Shown here piece after piece: positions 46,830-58,005 of a stretch of DNA of 64,000 nucleotides. Under the pieces are notes generated by a model. That model searched no databases, was not told the DNA's origin, and was given only the letters and a program-made list of their open reading frames with translations. A program made the translations under genes and the position numbers. This DNA is from Progne subis subis (lineage: Eukaryota; Chordata; Aves; Passeriformes; Hirundinidae): positions 4,764,321-4,828,320 of the forward strand of contig JAKJHU010000033.1 in NCBI GenBank assembly GCA_022316685.1, given 5' to 3'. Within the stretch, counting starts at the first letter, position 1. Each line of letters opens with the position of its first letter.

Positions 46830-49121
46830 CCTGTAAGATGGAGAGTACCAGTTCATACTGGTATGTATTGAACACCTACAGTTATCTCAACATTCTGTTT
46901 TGTCTGGTTTTAAAACCACAGACACAGAGGTACACACACCACTCAACTTTGCATGAGGAGAGGAGAATGTTACCTTCAAATGTAACACAGAAGCAGCAAA
47001 TTCACTCAGATTCTTCAATTTTATGCAGCAGCCGCATCCTACAAGTGTAGTGTGCAGCTGTTCTGGGGCACCAGAGAGCAACTGCAAATACAGATGCAGC
47101 CTCCTTAATTGTTAAGAGTTCAATGACACATCTGTGCCTTTCACACAAATGTTTTAATACGGTAAAAATTACTTGTAATATCCTGCCACCAAATTTTACT
47201 ATGTCAGGGCAACTATTTAGGATGAAGGATTAGAGTTTATTTTGTGTTTGTCATTCAACATCTTGTTGCATTTGAGTCGATTTCACAAGACCAATTAACA
47301 AAAAAGCTTCTTATATGGTACCTAGAAGTGATTAAGCTTTGTGTGGTAATGACCTTTAGCTCCACTCTTTCACAGCTCAGACTGGTTGCACAACCTCAGT
47401 AAGAATAACATTTAAGCAGCATTTAGGGATATCCTACAGTTGTATGTTCATTGGCAGGTATCTAAAATACACCTCTGCATCCTGCATTCAGTAATGGAGC
47501 TCGAAGAAGGCTGGAAGATACACACTTTTAAATTTCTTTTGCTCCCTTTTGGTCCCTTTCTTCATTATTCAAGAGCCAAGTGATTGCACAAGGGGCAAAT
47601 GATTACATTTGAAAAATGTGTTCATCTGAACAGTGATACTTTAAATCAGCACAGAAAGTGGATCTAAACAAAGAAGGGAAACTATTGAGCTTTCTGTCAC
47701 CTGTAAAAATAGCAAAGGAAAAGTCATATTCTCACCATCTTGAAAACCCCAAGCATGCAGACATTTATGTCAAAAAGTAATAGTTTGAATAAATATCGAG
47801 CCACAACCTGCTCAGACTTCAAAAAATGACTAGCCTGAAAAATTCATGGAACCCCTGCTAACCTACATGGCATTTGTCATCCATTTTCTTAATAATTAAG
47901 TCTCGAGGGGAAAAAATATTATTTTCATTACCTGATTTTTTTTTTTTTTTTCCAATCATGAAAAAACAAAACAAAACAAAAAAACCACGGTGCTTGTGGG
48001 TCTGCCTTCAGCTCCTCAGTTTCAGAACTGGTACATGGGTGATGTTTGCACAGCTGATCTAGGTTATTTTATGTCATCGGCTGTGTGCTTTGGTCACTGA
48101 GATCAGAAACTACAGCATCACTCATTTGCAAACAAGGAACACGGATGATGTAGAGAGACAAGCCTGCACTACAGATCATAGCCCATTGTCTTCCAGGACT
48201 TGTGGATGTGTTTTCTCACACCTGCTTTCAAAACAAGCTGAAAAAAGGTTACCCACTATTAGCAGTTCAGCAGGACGTCTGACCAAGAGCCTCCCCTGCC
48301 AGATTCATGGACACACTCACTGTTCCAAGTGGCTCAGTTCACAGTTTTTAACAGTGAACTAATCAATAGTTTAATTCATTAGGAAGAAACTGTATAGGTG
48401 AATGGCGATAAAACACGACAACTTGGATTAATTTGCTGTTCAAAAGAGGTAAAATGCCATGTACTTTATGTACCAGAGAGAAAGGGTGGAGAAGGAAAAG
48501 CAGTTACAATTTTACACATACAGCTGGCTCAGGTAATTGGCTTTGTTCCCTTTTCAAGTGACTCTGCTATGCTTCCCCGCCTTCCTCCCCCTCTCCCACT
48601 GGTTTATAAAACACATCCAGGAGCCAAAACCACAGATGGTGTCAGTCACTCCAGCTTTTTTGAGATGATAATGCAATATCCATTTAGGCTGAACGGGGAC
48701 CTGCCCAACTACTAATTATTAGTATCTGTTGCATACCTTATAAAAACCTTGAATCAACTGCTTTGTTTCCCATTTGCAAGATGCCCCATAGAGAGAAGCC
48801 AAGAGACTTCGGTGTCACCTCTTTGCACCAAGTGTAGAAAACCCTCCCATTCATTTTCTTTCATCCTCCTTAAACTGGCATTTTCTAAAACCTAAGAGGA
48901 GGTTGCAACCAGAAGGTCTAGGATGCTATGTTGGCACAGGTACTTCCACTTTTATTCATATCCACTGATAGTCAGATTCCCTTACACCAAGTAAGAATAC
49001 TTACGGTCTGAAACGAAAAGTGTTAGTATTAGTTTACTCTTCAGATATCACACAGGAGTTAAATTCCAGCACCAGACAAATCAGACCTAGATCAACAAAA
49101 GCTTTATTAACTTAACCAGTC
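46830..49121. other. Intergenic DNA, no gene recognised
   Basis: No gene recognised. A T run near 47,936 is followed by an A/C-rich patch around 47,960-47,985. TTTATAAA at about 48,602 is TATA-like, but nothing downstream supports a gene. Confidence 0.6.
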
Positions 49122-49563
49122 ACAGAATCACAGAATATTCTGAGTTAGAAAGGATCCATGAGGATCATTGAGTCCAACCCCTTACCCTGCACAGAACCAT
49201 TCCCAAAAGTCACACCATGTGCATGAAAGCATTGTCCAAACACTCTTTGAACTCTGTGAGAACTGATGCTGTGACCACTTCCCTGGGGAGCCTGTTCCAG
49301 TGCCCAAACACCTCTGGGTGAAGAATCTTTTTCTAATATCCAAACTAAACCTCTCCTGACACAGCTTCCATTCCCTTGTGTCCTGTTGCTGTTCACCACA
49401 GAGAAGAGCTGCCTGTCCCTCCTCTCCCTCTCACAAGGAAGCCCTCCCCCTCAGTCTCCTCTCCTCCAGGCTGAGCAAACCAAGTGCCCTCAGCAGCTCC
49501 TCCTACAGCTTCCCCTCAAGGCTCTTCACCATCTTTGTTACCCTCTGGATGCTCTCTAATAAG
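49122..49563 (-). mobile_element. CR1 LINE fragment, about 440 bp
   Basis: This is a clear CR1 3' region in reverse orientation. It starts with CACAGAATCACAGAATATTC, then GTCCAACCCCTTACCCTGC, CCACTTCCCTGGGGAGCCTG, TTCCAGTGCCCAAACACC, the CTCCTCTCCTCCAGGCTGA block and CTCTGGATGCTCTC. The 3' end faces left. It is 5'-truncated and has no intact reverse transcriptase. It is better preserved than the other two CR1 pieces in the window. Confidence 0.95.
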
Positions 49564-50313
49564 TGAGTGCTCAAAGGACTTTGCTATTTAGCCCCATCTC
49601 TTGGATCATGTGCAAAAAATGCCTTCCAAAGATCATATCCACAGCCTTTGGAAGCAAAGCCAGGAAGCTCCACCTGCTAGCCCAGCCTGCATACCTCACC
49701 TCACAACTGTCTTTCTCAAGCAGCATTAAGTACAGACTTCTCTTATTCCCATTTCAGAGATAAAGGAAGGCAAAAAAAACCCAAACAAACCAAAACCACA
49801 GTTGTTTAAATCAACACAAGAAATCTCTCACAAAACAGGCTTGGCCTACTTGGCGGTTGAGCAAGTGCACTGACTTTTGCACAGCGTCAAAAGGGAAGGT
49901 GCACCATGGTGAGACAAGCAGCCCCCCGTACATCCCAACAGCGCTGAGAGCCCTGGCCCCAAAGGAGAGACCACTTCACAGACCCCTGGAGCTGCAAGGG
50001 AAACCCACACCCCAACAGCTGGACATGTTCAGGACAGGACTCTACACAAAGCATCCGGTGAAAAATACTGGAATATGTTTGCTTGCTTGAAGTGCAATCC
50101 AAGAGGCACTTTTCCTCAGTGTAGCGAGACTTATTCAGTGTCCTGTGCACACTCAGAGTAAACGAGAGCTCTATGAAAAGCCCAGGGCTGCAGCTTTCAC
50201 AGGGCTGGTTGGTTTTCACAATGCGCTGCTCTCCTCTAACGCTGTTGTGCAAGACTTGTATGTTTAACATTTCTAACCAGCCAAAATTGCTCTTTATATT
50301 TGATCAGGAATAA
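49564..50313. other. Intergenic DNA, no gene recognised
   Basis: A 127-codon minus-strand frame (49,887-50,270) has no recognisable domain. No repeat ends were identified. Confidence 0.6.
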
Positions 50314-50376
50314 TTTTTTTTTTTTTTTTTTTTTTTTTTTACCTTTGAACCTATTGCAAGGCAGGTTCAAAGGTTA
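50314..50376. repeat. Poly(T)27 followed by a perfect 12-bp inverted repeat
   Basis: A T run (50,314-50,340) is immediately followed by ACCTTTGAACCT (50,341-50,352), a 10-base loop, and the exact reverse complement AGGTTCAAAGGT (50,363-50,374). Each arm contains an HNF4/DR1-like sequence; the right one reads GGTTCAAAGGTTA. Function is not known. Confidence 0.85.
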
Positions 50377-50441
50377 CCTGGGTGCAGTGTCACCTGTTTA
50401 TTAAAGCCACACTCTGATGATTCGGGGCTTAGTCCTGCCAC

Positions 50442-50480
50442 GGGAGCTGGGGAAGCACCACTGGAGCTGGGGAAGCACCA
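50442..50480. repeat. Short tandem duplication, 20-bp period
   Basis: GGAGCTGGGGAAGCACCA occurs twice in direct succession with a 20-bp period. It is a local slippage duplication. Confidence 0.85.
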
Positions 50481-53400
50481 ACCCTAGAGCAGCCTCGGGA
50501 GTTGTAAAGCAGCAAGGGAAGCAAGCTGTTAGCAGCCCCTCCACCCTCCTCCAGCACTGAAGGAAGGTAAGCAAATCCCTCCTGGTCAGAGCCTTTGTTT
50601 GCCAAGTACTGGGCTTCCTGCTCCTGCAGAGAAGAGCTGCAAGTGGGATAATAACCTCAAATATACCTGGATCCAATGCACCCTTCTTATCACTCTGTGT
50701 GCTGTTAAAGGCAACAGCTGTACACTGGCTGCATGTTATTAAAGAAGCAAGTCTGGGCTCAGGGGTGGCATACAGGGAAATCACAGCTTGAACGAGAGCA
50801 GCCACCTGAACGCTCCCTGTTGCTATAGACTGGCTGGAAGTAAAAACCTGTCTACAGTCCAGGCTGAAGCCATTTTCTTATCAGTTTGTTAGTTATGCCT
50901 ATTTAAAGATACGGTGCAAAAAGTAGCAGTGCCAGGCTCCCATTCAGACTAATGTTTAAACCAGGTTCCAAAAGTATAAGAATATTTGTTTCCACAGCAT
51001 CACAAGCAGTAAAAGGTTGCAATATGCCAGATCATTTATCTGCACAAGCTTGCTGGCAACATTTAATACAACAGAATCTGGCTTAATCCCTAACTAAGAA
51101 CATAGGAGCTGGCTATAATGCCTCTTGTAATGGTTTAACAACCCATATCATTGGGTATGGCACACCAGACTGTTGCCACTGCCTTGGTACAACTGCTTGT
51201 TCTAGCTATAGAGATGGAGCCTTCTCCAAGCTCTTGCGTGTGTACAGAGAGGGTGGTGGAGACAAAGATCAACCTGAAATCAAGCAAGAGAACTGGCAAA
51301 AAGCATGCTGCTCTTCCAAGTCCTAAGCCCATCTCCTAGCCATACCTGCTTTCCTGTGGAACCCACTTGTGCTCTGAGGACATAATTTACGTTCCAGTGC
51401 ACTTATTCTGCTTTATGAAGCCCTTGAAAAGCAGAACAGAGCAATAAAGAATTATGTTTATAGCATTAAAAAAACAAACTGGAATTCAAAAACCATTCAA
51501 ATAAAGTGCGTTCACACCTCCCACAGACCCATGAAATTTAAATCCAAGTTTCGAAGGGACAACAGAGAAAAGGGTACATGGAGCCAATGCTTTCCTTTTA
51601 TTTATTTAATTCCTCTGCAATTTGCTATATGTAGAAAGGTTCCTTGGGCATCTTCGGATAACAAAAGCTCATGTTGTGCCATGACCTTAAGATTTGTTTC
51701 AAAACTTCACCTGATTCATCCTCCATACAAAACTTTTTTGACAGTGACAACAGAAAGGAAACAACCTGAGCTCCCCATATATGTAAGCTACCTACTGCTC
51801 ATCTTAAGTCACTAATGGGTACGAGGAATGCAGGTGTAAATTTTATATACATGCACAAAGAGAATCAAAGGCTGAGATTCATACCTCTGCTTTGATTTTG
51901 ACAGAAAATTACTAGCAAAAAAAGATCTGTGGCTTTCCAAAATCTGGATTTTATTCAGTTCAGTTATGAAAAATTAAAAGCCTCAACATTTGCATGTCAC
52001 TTGTTATGTGCATCAGGGGAAGAGTGTCAGCTGTATTCTAATTTATGAGCATCGAACAGAAATGATTATTTAGGAGAAGCTTTCGTATGTGCATCTTTAA
52101 TCTCATTTTTGTTGGAGCTGTGACACGCACTGAGCCCGGGCAATAACAGTGGTAAATAGCCTTAAATCATGGAGTTCTGCATCACATTCTGGGCTCCTGG
52201 CAGGCCAGGTAGGATGTGCTGTGGGCATGTTCACCCACCCACCCTGCAGCAAAGGATATCTCAATGCACCTGAGATACACAGCACTGCTACCCAAAGACA
52301 GGGCAAACTCACTGGTTTTTCTCTTGCTCCTGCGAAAAGAACAGCCTGAGGCCAGATATCTGAAGGGGGAAAATGCTAAGAGAGCTATGCAGAGCAGGTG
52401 ATAATGGAACTGGCTGGACTAGGAGCATGGCCTTGTCTCCTTTCTATAAGCACAAATGCCCCCGCACAGGCACTATTAAAGCTGAAGCTCATAGCTTCTG
52501 TGAAATGCCACAGCAACAGGCCTGGGGAGGCAAAGCCAAAGGCAGAGGAGTTTTATGAAGAAAAGCTATTTCTTTTTCATGCATAGCTTACAGGAATATC
52601 AGTGAACCAACCCTCAGTTTCCCTAAAAGATACCTATGTGGCTATATAATGCCACAACTACATGTAAATTAACTTTACCTGATTAGTATAAAGTTTACAG
52701 CAGCAATAAAACATAATTGCAATTAGTAGAGGCTATGTGTTTTAGCAAGCCAAGGTCCAGTACAGGTTGTATTTTGGATGCAAGTACATGCTTAATGTTA
52801 ATTCCATCTCAGCTTTATGGTTTGTCTAGCTAAGCAGATTATGCTGAAATCATGCAGCATAGGAAAACTGTCAGATGGGGAAACTCCTAAGTGGAGAAAA
52901 TAATTTTGAAATCTGAGGTTAAGGCAATGAAGAAGACAGATAGGTGAAGTTACTCTCTTCCCATCCCTCCAAACATACTGCAAAATTCCAGTTATATTTG
53001 ACAAGCATTGAAGAGAAAAAGGGAAACTGCAATGGCTATAGACTTTTAAACAAAGAAATGAAATTGTGAAATCATAAAAAAAATCCCTGTCATAGCAGGA
53101 AACAAATCTGAAGCTTGAAACATGATTCACTGTTACCTTGTGCAAATAATTGCACCTATGTATGTCTACAGCAGAACAGAATTAGGTAGCTATTGGAAAA
53201 AATATAGGAAAAAACCCAACAACAGCAACAAGAAACCTAACATCAAAACCAAATAAACCAAAACCATCAGCAGAAATCCAGCCCACCAGCAAGTCCATTG
53301 CAGCAGTATATGAGCAATGCTGCAGTCAAAACTTTTTGTTGGTATTACAGGCTACAAAACTCTGCTCACCTTAACATATATGCAGCTATAGAGAGAAATT

Positions 53401-56400
53401 TGCTATTGTTGAGAATGTGGCTTTATACATAGAGAAGATAATAGCAGATGAGAAAGACTAAACGATAAATATAATTTAAAAATGTTTTGGTTCACAAATC
53501 ATTTAGATCTACTTCAAGCTGTTTTCATTAACAAACAAAAATCTCAATGACTTCCTCTTGTGTTGGTGGGTTGTTGGGGTTCTTCTTTATTTTTTTAATC
53601 ACTCTAGTTCCCCCATGCAAGTTCCTCCCCTTTAAACCTCCTCTCCCAACCTGCTTTTCTGCTTGCTGATTTATTTAAACTGGGGACAGGAAACTGGTTG
53701 TAGTTTTTAACACAAGTGTTACCTAAGTGCTGTTGGTTTTGCACCCTGCTACTAAGGTTCCTTTTTACTTAAGGAGAAGAGGTTGATTTCCTACCCTATA
53801 TTCAAAATGGTAGGTGCCTTGACTCACTAGTTCTCATCTCTATATGTGCTCTGCCATATTTTCTGTGTAAGTAATGAAGTTTTACTGTATTTGTTTTATT
53901 GCTCATGAGTTTGCTTGTTGTTACTCACATGGGCTTTGCTAAATCCAAGGTGCAAGTGCAGTGATTAGATGCAGGGTTCAAGATTATGAGTTTTTCTGGA
54001 GCCTCCTAGGAAATCTCTGGTAGTGTGCTATCAGTTAAATGTGGACCTTGGGCTGAGTGAAGTTCAGATATGTGCTTGTTCTTTGTTCTTCATAACAGAA
54101 GTGCTATGATAATATGAAATAATGGACATTAATATCTAGAAACTTTAAGTGCTACCTTTTCCCTGTGTGGCTAAGGTGCCTACTGATAATATTTTACTTT
54201 TCTTAGGAGTTCTATGTGCATTTTGCAATCAAGCTTTGTCCTTGCTCTTAATACCATACCCTATCACTAGAGAAAACTTCCTATTAATATAGTATTGATG
54301 CATGAATGTTTTACAAAAAGTGAGCCTGTATCATCCAACAGGATAAACACTAACAGAACCTGTTATACTGACTATATTTTAAATTCTTCAAAACTTCAAA
54401 GGGCCAGTTGAGCATGTTTCTGAGTATGTAGTTTCAAGGAGAAAATCTGATATAAAGGCTATATGAAAGCTTAGCTATTCAATTTGTCTGAGAAAATAAC
54501 TTTTAGTACTAAGTAGTGTCATTATGTTGTTGCCCTCCTGATGGAGAGCCAGTAACATCCAACACAGTGAAATTTCTTATTTTAAAAAATGGTCTTTCTA
54601 TTTAGATATACTGAAGGCTTGAATTCAATAGGTTTCATCAGCAAGGCTCAGAAACCACAATGCTCTACTTCCTGAAAATAAGTTACTGAGGTCTCGTCCT
54701 TTCCCACCCTCTAGCAGAGTGCTTCTCAGCTATGATCAAAGGGTGCTTCAACTGTTTGGCTCTGACTCTCTGAAGAGGTACTCTAAAAGCAAAGCCTCAC
54801 AGAAGCATATCCTGCGTTTAATGCAGGTTACTGAGCATTTTGCTTCGTTGTTTTGGGCGGCTCTGCTCAGAAGTGACTGCTGAGCTTTTATGCTTTAATT
54901 TCACCCTGGATGCTGAAAGTCAGATGCTCCTAAACCCTGTGGAACACAAGACTTCATCTGCATCAAGGAGGAACATGTGATACAAAGTTTCCAAGGAGTA
55001 AGAACTGGCAAAGCGGCTGGCATCTGACTAACTACACCAGCCAAGAGCTGCGCTGTGTAAGCGAATGGAAAGAGTGAGCTACTGGTGGTGAAGTAACTAA
55101 TTAGTGTAGGTGGCTGTACTCCACTTTTCCTGCTTGTAAACAGTCAGTGTTACCTTGCTAATGCTGAGAAAAAAGATGTCACAATCACATCAAAAGCTTA
55201 GGCAAACTTGATACAAAGTACATAACTCCAGAAGACATTCTCCCAGGCAGTGCAGACTGTTGCTTCCCAAATTGTGCAAGTATCAGAGGTTGCTTTGCTG
55301 TCCATAATGAACTCTTGCAATGGAGATGACACAAGGATCAGCCACTTTCCAGTGGAGAGAATCTCCTCACGTGGAGAACATAGAGAATAACTTTAATTCC
55401 CTCTAGGTAATGAAGGAATAGCAATTCAGAACTTGAAGGCAAAAGTTTTGCTGTGTTTAATGAAAAAGGGGGAGGTACAGTAGAAATGAGAATGTGTACT
55501 CCTGAACTCAAGGCTGTAAATGGTATCATTGTAATCTCTTCTGATAAAAACTAAGCCTTTGACTCTGGAGCTTAGTGCATCTTATCCCTGACCATTGATC
55601 AGGGCAGACAACCTAAGTACACTTTCAACTATCCAGCATCTTATTGCACAAGAGGCTTACCAGGTGGTTTGAGACACCCTGTGCATTTTGTATCTCTGGG
55701 AGCTGAGCCTTCAGAACTCAGGCGTTTCAGACACTCCACCTCTGACCCCTCTGATGTTTAAAAAGGTAGCTGGTGCTCAGACTTAACCTGCAGTGCAAGC
55801 TGGTGGCTGTCCAAAATGCTCTGTTTTGTCCTTGTTCTGCACTTAGTTTTCACTAAGCTGATGTAGATCAGGTATTACGTATGCATAGGGCACTTGGATT
55901 TGTGGGTTAAACTCTGGTTGTAGCTGTTCCATAGCATGGATCTAGGCTGCAGCTGTTCTCTTACCATGGACAGGAAGGTCTATCGAGTACAGATCCCTGT
56001 CCTCTCTCTGGCTCTTCTGCTTTGAAGGCAGAAGGGTTAAGTGGCACGTGGATGATACCAGAGGTGATAAATTAGCAGCTACTTGGATTGATAAATAGTT
56101 ACATTAAAAGCTCTAGGCATAGGAAACAACTGTCCTAATTCTGAGAACTGAGACAAATTTGCTGATAATCTCTTGCCACAGTTTGAATAACACACCCTAT
56201 GTGCTTTGATAGAAGAGACTAAAGCAAAATTGTGGAAGCAGTGTTGGAAAGTAAAAGAAAACACTGTCAATATTCTATTAATAAAGGAAGCTGAAAATAG
56301 TTTTTCAGATATGAAAAGCATTTTGCTTTGTATTACCTAGATCTGTGTTTTTGTGCATCTGTACTTTTTTTTGTTTTTACACAACACTAACCTCTCTGTC

Positions 56401-56653
56401 TCTAAAGGGTGTATATGCGAAGTCCTGCATATGTAGTCTGAGTCAGGGTTGTAAGTGGGTTAATGAAGACAGTTACTAAAAACACCCACCAAACCCTAGA
56501 ATCTAATGAGCATATAATACTTCCCAGACTTTAGAGAAACTTGTCAACAAGTCTTTCTTTAAATTAAAAATTCATGCAAATATAACTGAAAATCATCCTT
56601 GACTAGCTATAGGGATGCTGGGTGGGCTACAATGGGATTAGATTACTGCCTAA
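50481..56653. other. Intergenic DNA upstream of ACSL5, no gene recognised
   Basis: No coding exon was recognised. A GT|GTAAGC donor-like site at 55,057 and a GGGCGG box near 54,856 could belong to an ACSL5 leader exon, but this is weak. An exact copy of a 42-bp sequence at 55,422-55,463 recurs at 56,894-56,935. A-rich low complexity lies near 53,200-53,275. Confidence 0.55.
55422..55463 (+). repeat. Copy 1 of an exact 42-bp direct repeat
   Basis: The block begins CAATTCAGAACTTGAAGGCA and ends TGTGTTTAATGA. It is identical over 42 bp to positions 56,894-56,935, and the flanks on either side do not match. Confidence 0.95.
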
Positions 56654-56872
56654 TCCTTCCTTCCTTCCTTCCTTCCTTCCTTCCTTCCTTCCTTCCTTCC
56701 TTCCTTCCTTCCTTCCTTCCTTCCTTCCTTCCTTCCTTCCTTCCTTCCTTCCTTCCTTCCTTCCTTCCTTCCTTCCTTCCTTCCTTCCTTCCTTCCTTCC
56801 TTCCTTCCTTCCTTCCATCCTTCCTTCCCTCCTTCCTTCCCTCCTTCCCTCCTTCCTTCCCTCCTTCTTCTC
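56654..56872. repeat. (TTCC)n microsatellite, about 54 units
   Basis: About 219 bp of nearly pure TTCC end in a mixed CCTCC/TTCC portion, with a single A interruption near 56,817. The strand is pure pyrimidine apart from that base, so it has triplex-forming potential. Reading frames across it give only Leu/Pro/Ser or Lys/Glu/Gly/Arg strings. Confidence 0.98.
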
Positions 56873-56893
56873 TATGCAAAAGACTTGTGGAAT

Positions 56894-56935
56894 CAATTCA
56901 GAACTTGAAGGCAAAAGTTTTGCTGTGTTTAATGA
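56894..56935 (+). repeat. Copy 2 of the exact 42-bp direct repeat
   Basis: Identical to 55,422-55,463. It lies 22 bp after the TTCC microsatellite. Confidence 0.95.
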
Positions 56936-57950
56936 TCATTCCTTGATTAGGTGTTCTCTCTGGACTTTGAGTTCTTTGCTCCAAGCAAAAAAAAATCATA
57001 TCCTTCAGGGCTTGATGTTTGTACCAAGACCTCTTGGTACAAACTACTTTGCATATGAGTCAGTGAGAACAGGAAAATACCCTGATGGAAAAATTTTCAG
57101 TGACTTGTCTACTGCTGCATGGAGCATTTGGGGTTACTGGGTTCTCTGATCCTTATCACAAAAAGGTCAGACAAGTGTCTTCAGTAAATTTTCTGTCAAA
57201 TAAGTCCATGTAAGAGACAGTAGCTATTTGTGACAACTGCTCTGATCTGTCTGACCTAGTCAGACAGTGTTAATGGTAAACCATATAAATAAGTCAAAGA
57301 AGAGGACTTGGTGCCATAAATAAGGTCGTTTTGTTTCTTACCTCTTGCATGATACTCTAAAAATAACCAATCATTTGTGGTTTCTGAGAAATCATCTTAA
57401 AAGTACTATTAAAATAAGCAGTTGAGAGCACACTTCAGCCAATAAAACTGGTGCAGGGGGACAGGCCCGTGGGTCTCTCTGGTTACCTGCATATAGCTCT
57501 AGTCTCTCACTACTGATTGAAAAATTTCATGACCAGGGAAGAGACATGTGAAATGCACTGAGTGAAAACTTCTTTTGGCCACCTGGGCATGGGAAAAGAC
57601 TGGAAAAGTGCCCAAATTGATTGCTACTAATCAATATAAAGGGGAGTTCTGGCAATGCTCTATAAAAATGCGAGAATAGATGTGTCAGTCTAGAAAGCTT
57701 CCAACATGCAAACTGCACAAATGTGATTTGCTCTGTCACTTGGATTTAGTAGTGGACTCTGAGGTAAAGGAATTAAGTTTGTATATCCAACCTTTCATGA
57801 TGGAGAATGGAAATGCCTCTACCTAGCTGTCTCAGTGCTCATGCTATAAAAGTGTCTGGTTCATATTAATGAAAGAGGAAATATAAACCACAACCCAGAT
57901 GCAGTTTAATCACTGCAGAAAGCTGCTTGCTAACTGCCCCATTAATGGGC

Positions 57951-57953
<3 letters not shown>
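56936..57953. other. Intergenic DNA, no gene recognised
   Basis: No gene recognised. The CTTGGTACAAACTAC phrase near 57,032 partly inverts the preceding TTTGTACCAAGAC, giving a small palindrome (TTTGTACCAAG / CTTGGTACAAA). Confidence 0.6.

Positions 57954-58002
<49 letters not shown>
57954..58002. repeat. (AT)24 microsatellite
   Basis: A pure alternating AT run of about 49 bp. It is self-complementary and able to form a cruciform. No other role is evident. Confidence 0.95.

Positions 58003-58005
<3 letters not shown>

Noticed and set aside
48600..48612. TATA-like TTTATAAAA element
   Set aside because: No exon, CpG content or family-like coding sequence follows it; common by chance in AT-rich DNA.
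49145..49399. 84-codon minus-strand frame
   Set aside because: It lies within the CR1 fragment and is part of that decayed element rather than a host gene.
56599..57149. Open frames of 78-175 codons across the TTCC tract on both strands
   Set aside because: They are low-complexity translations of a tetranucleotide repeat (Leu/Pro/Ser or Lys/Glu/Gly/Arg periods) with no coding character.
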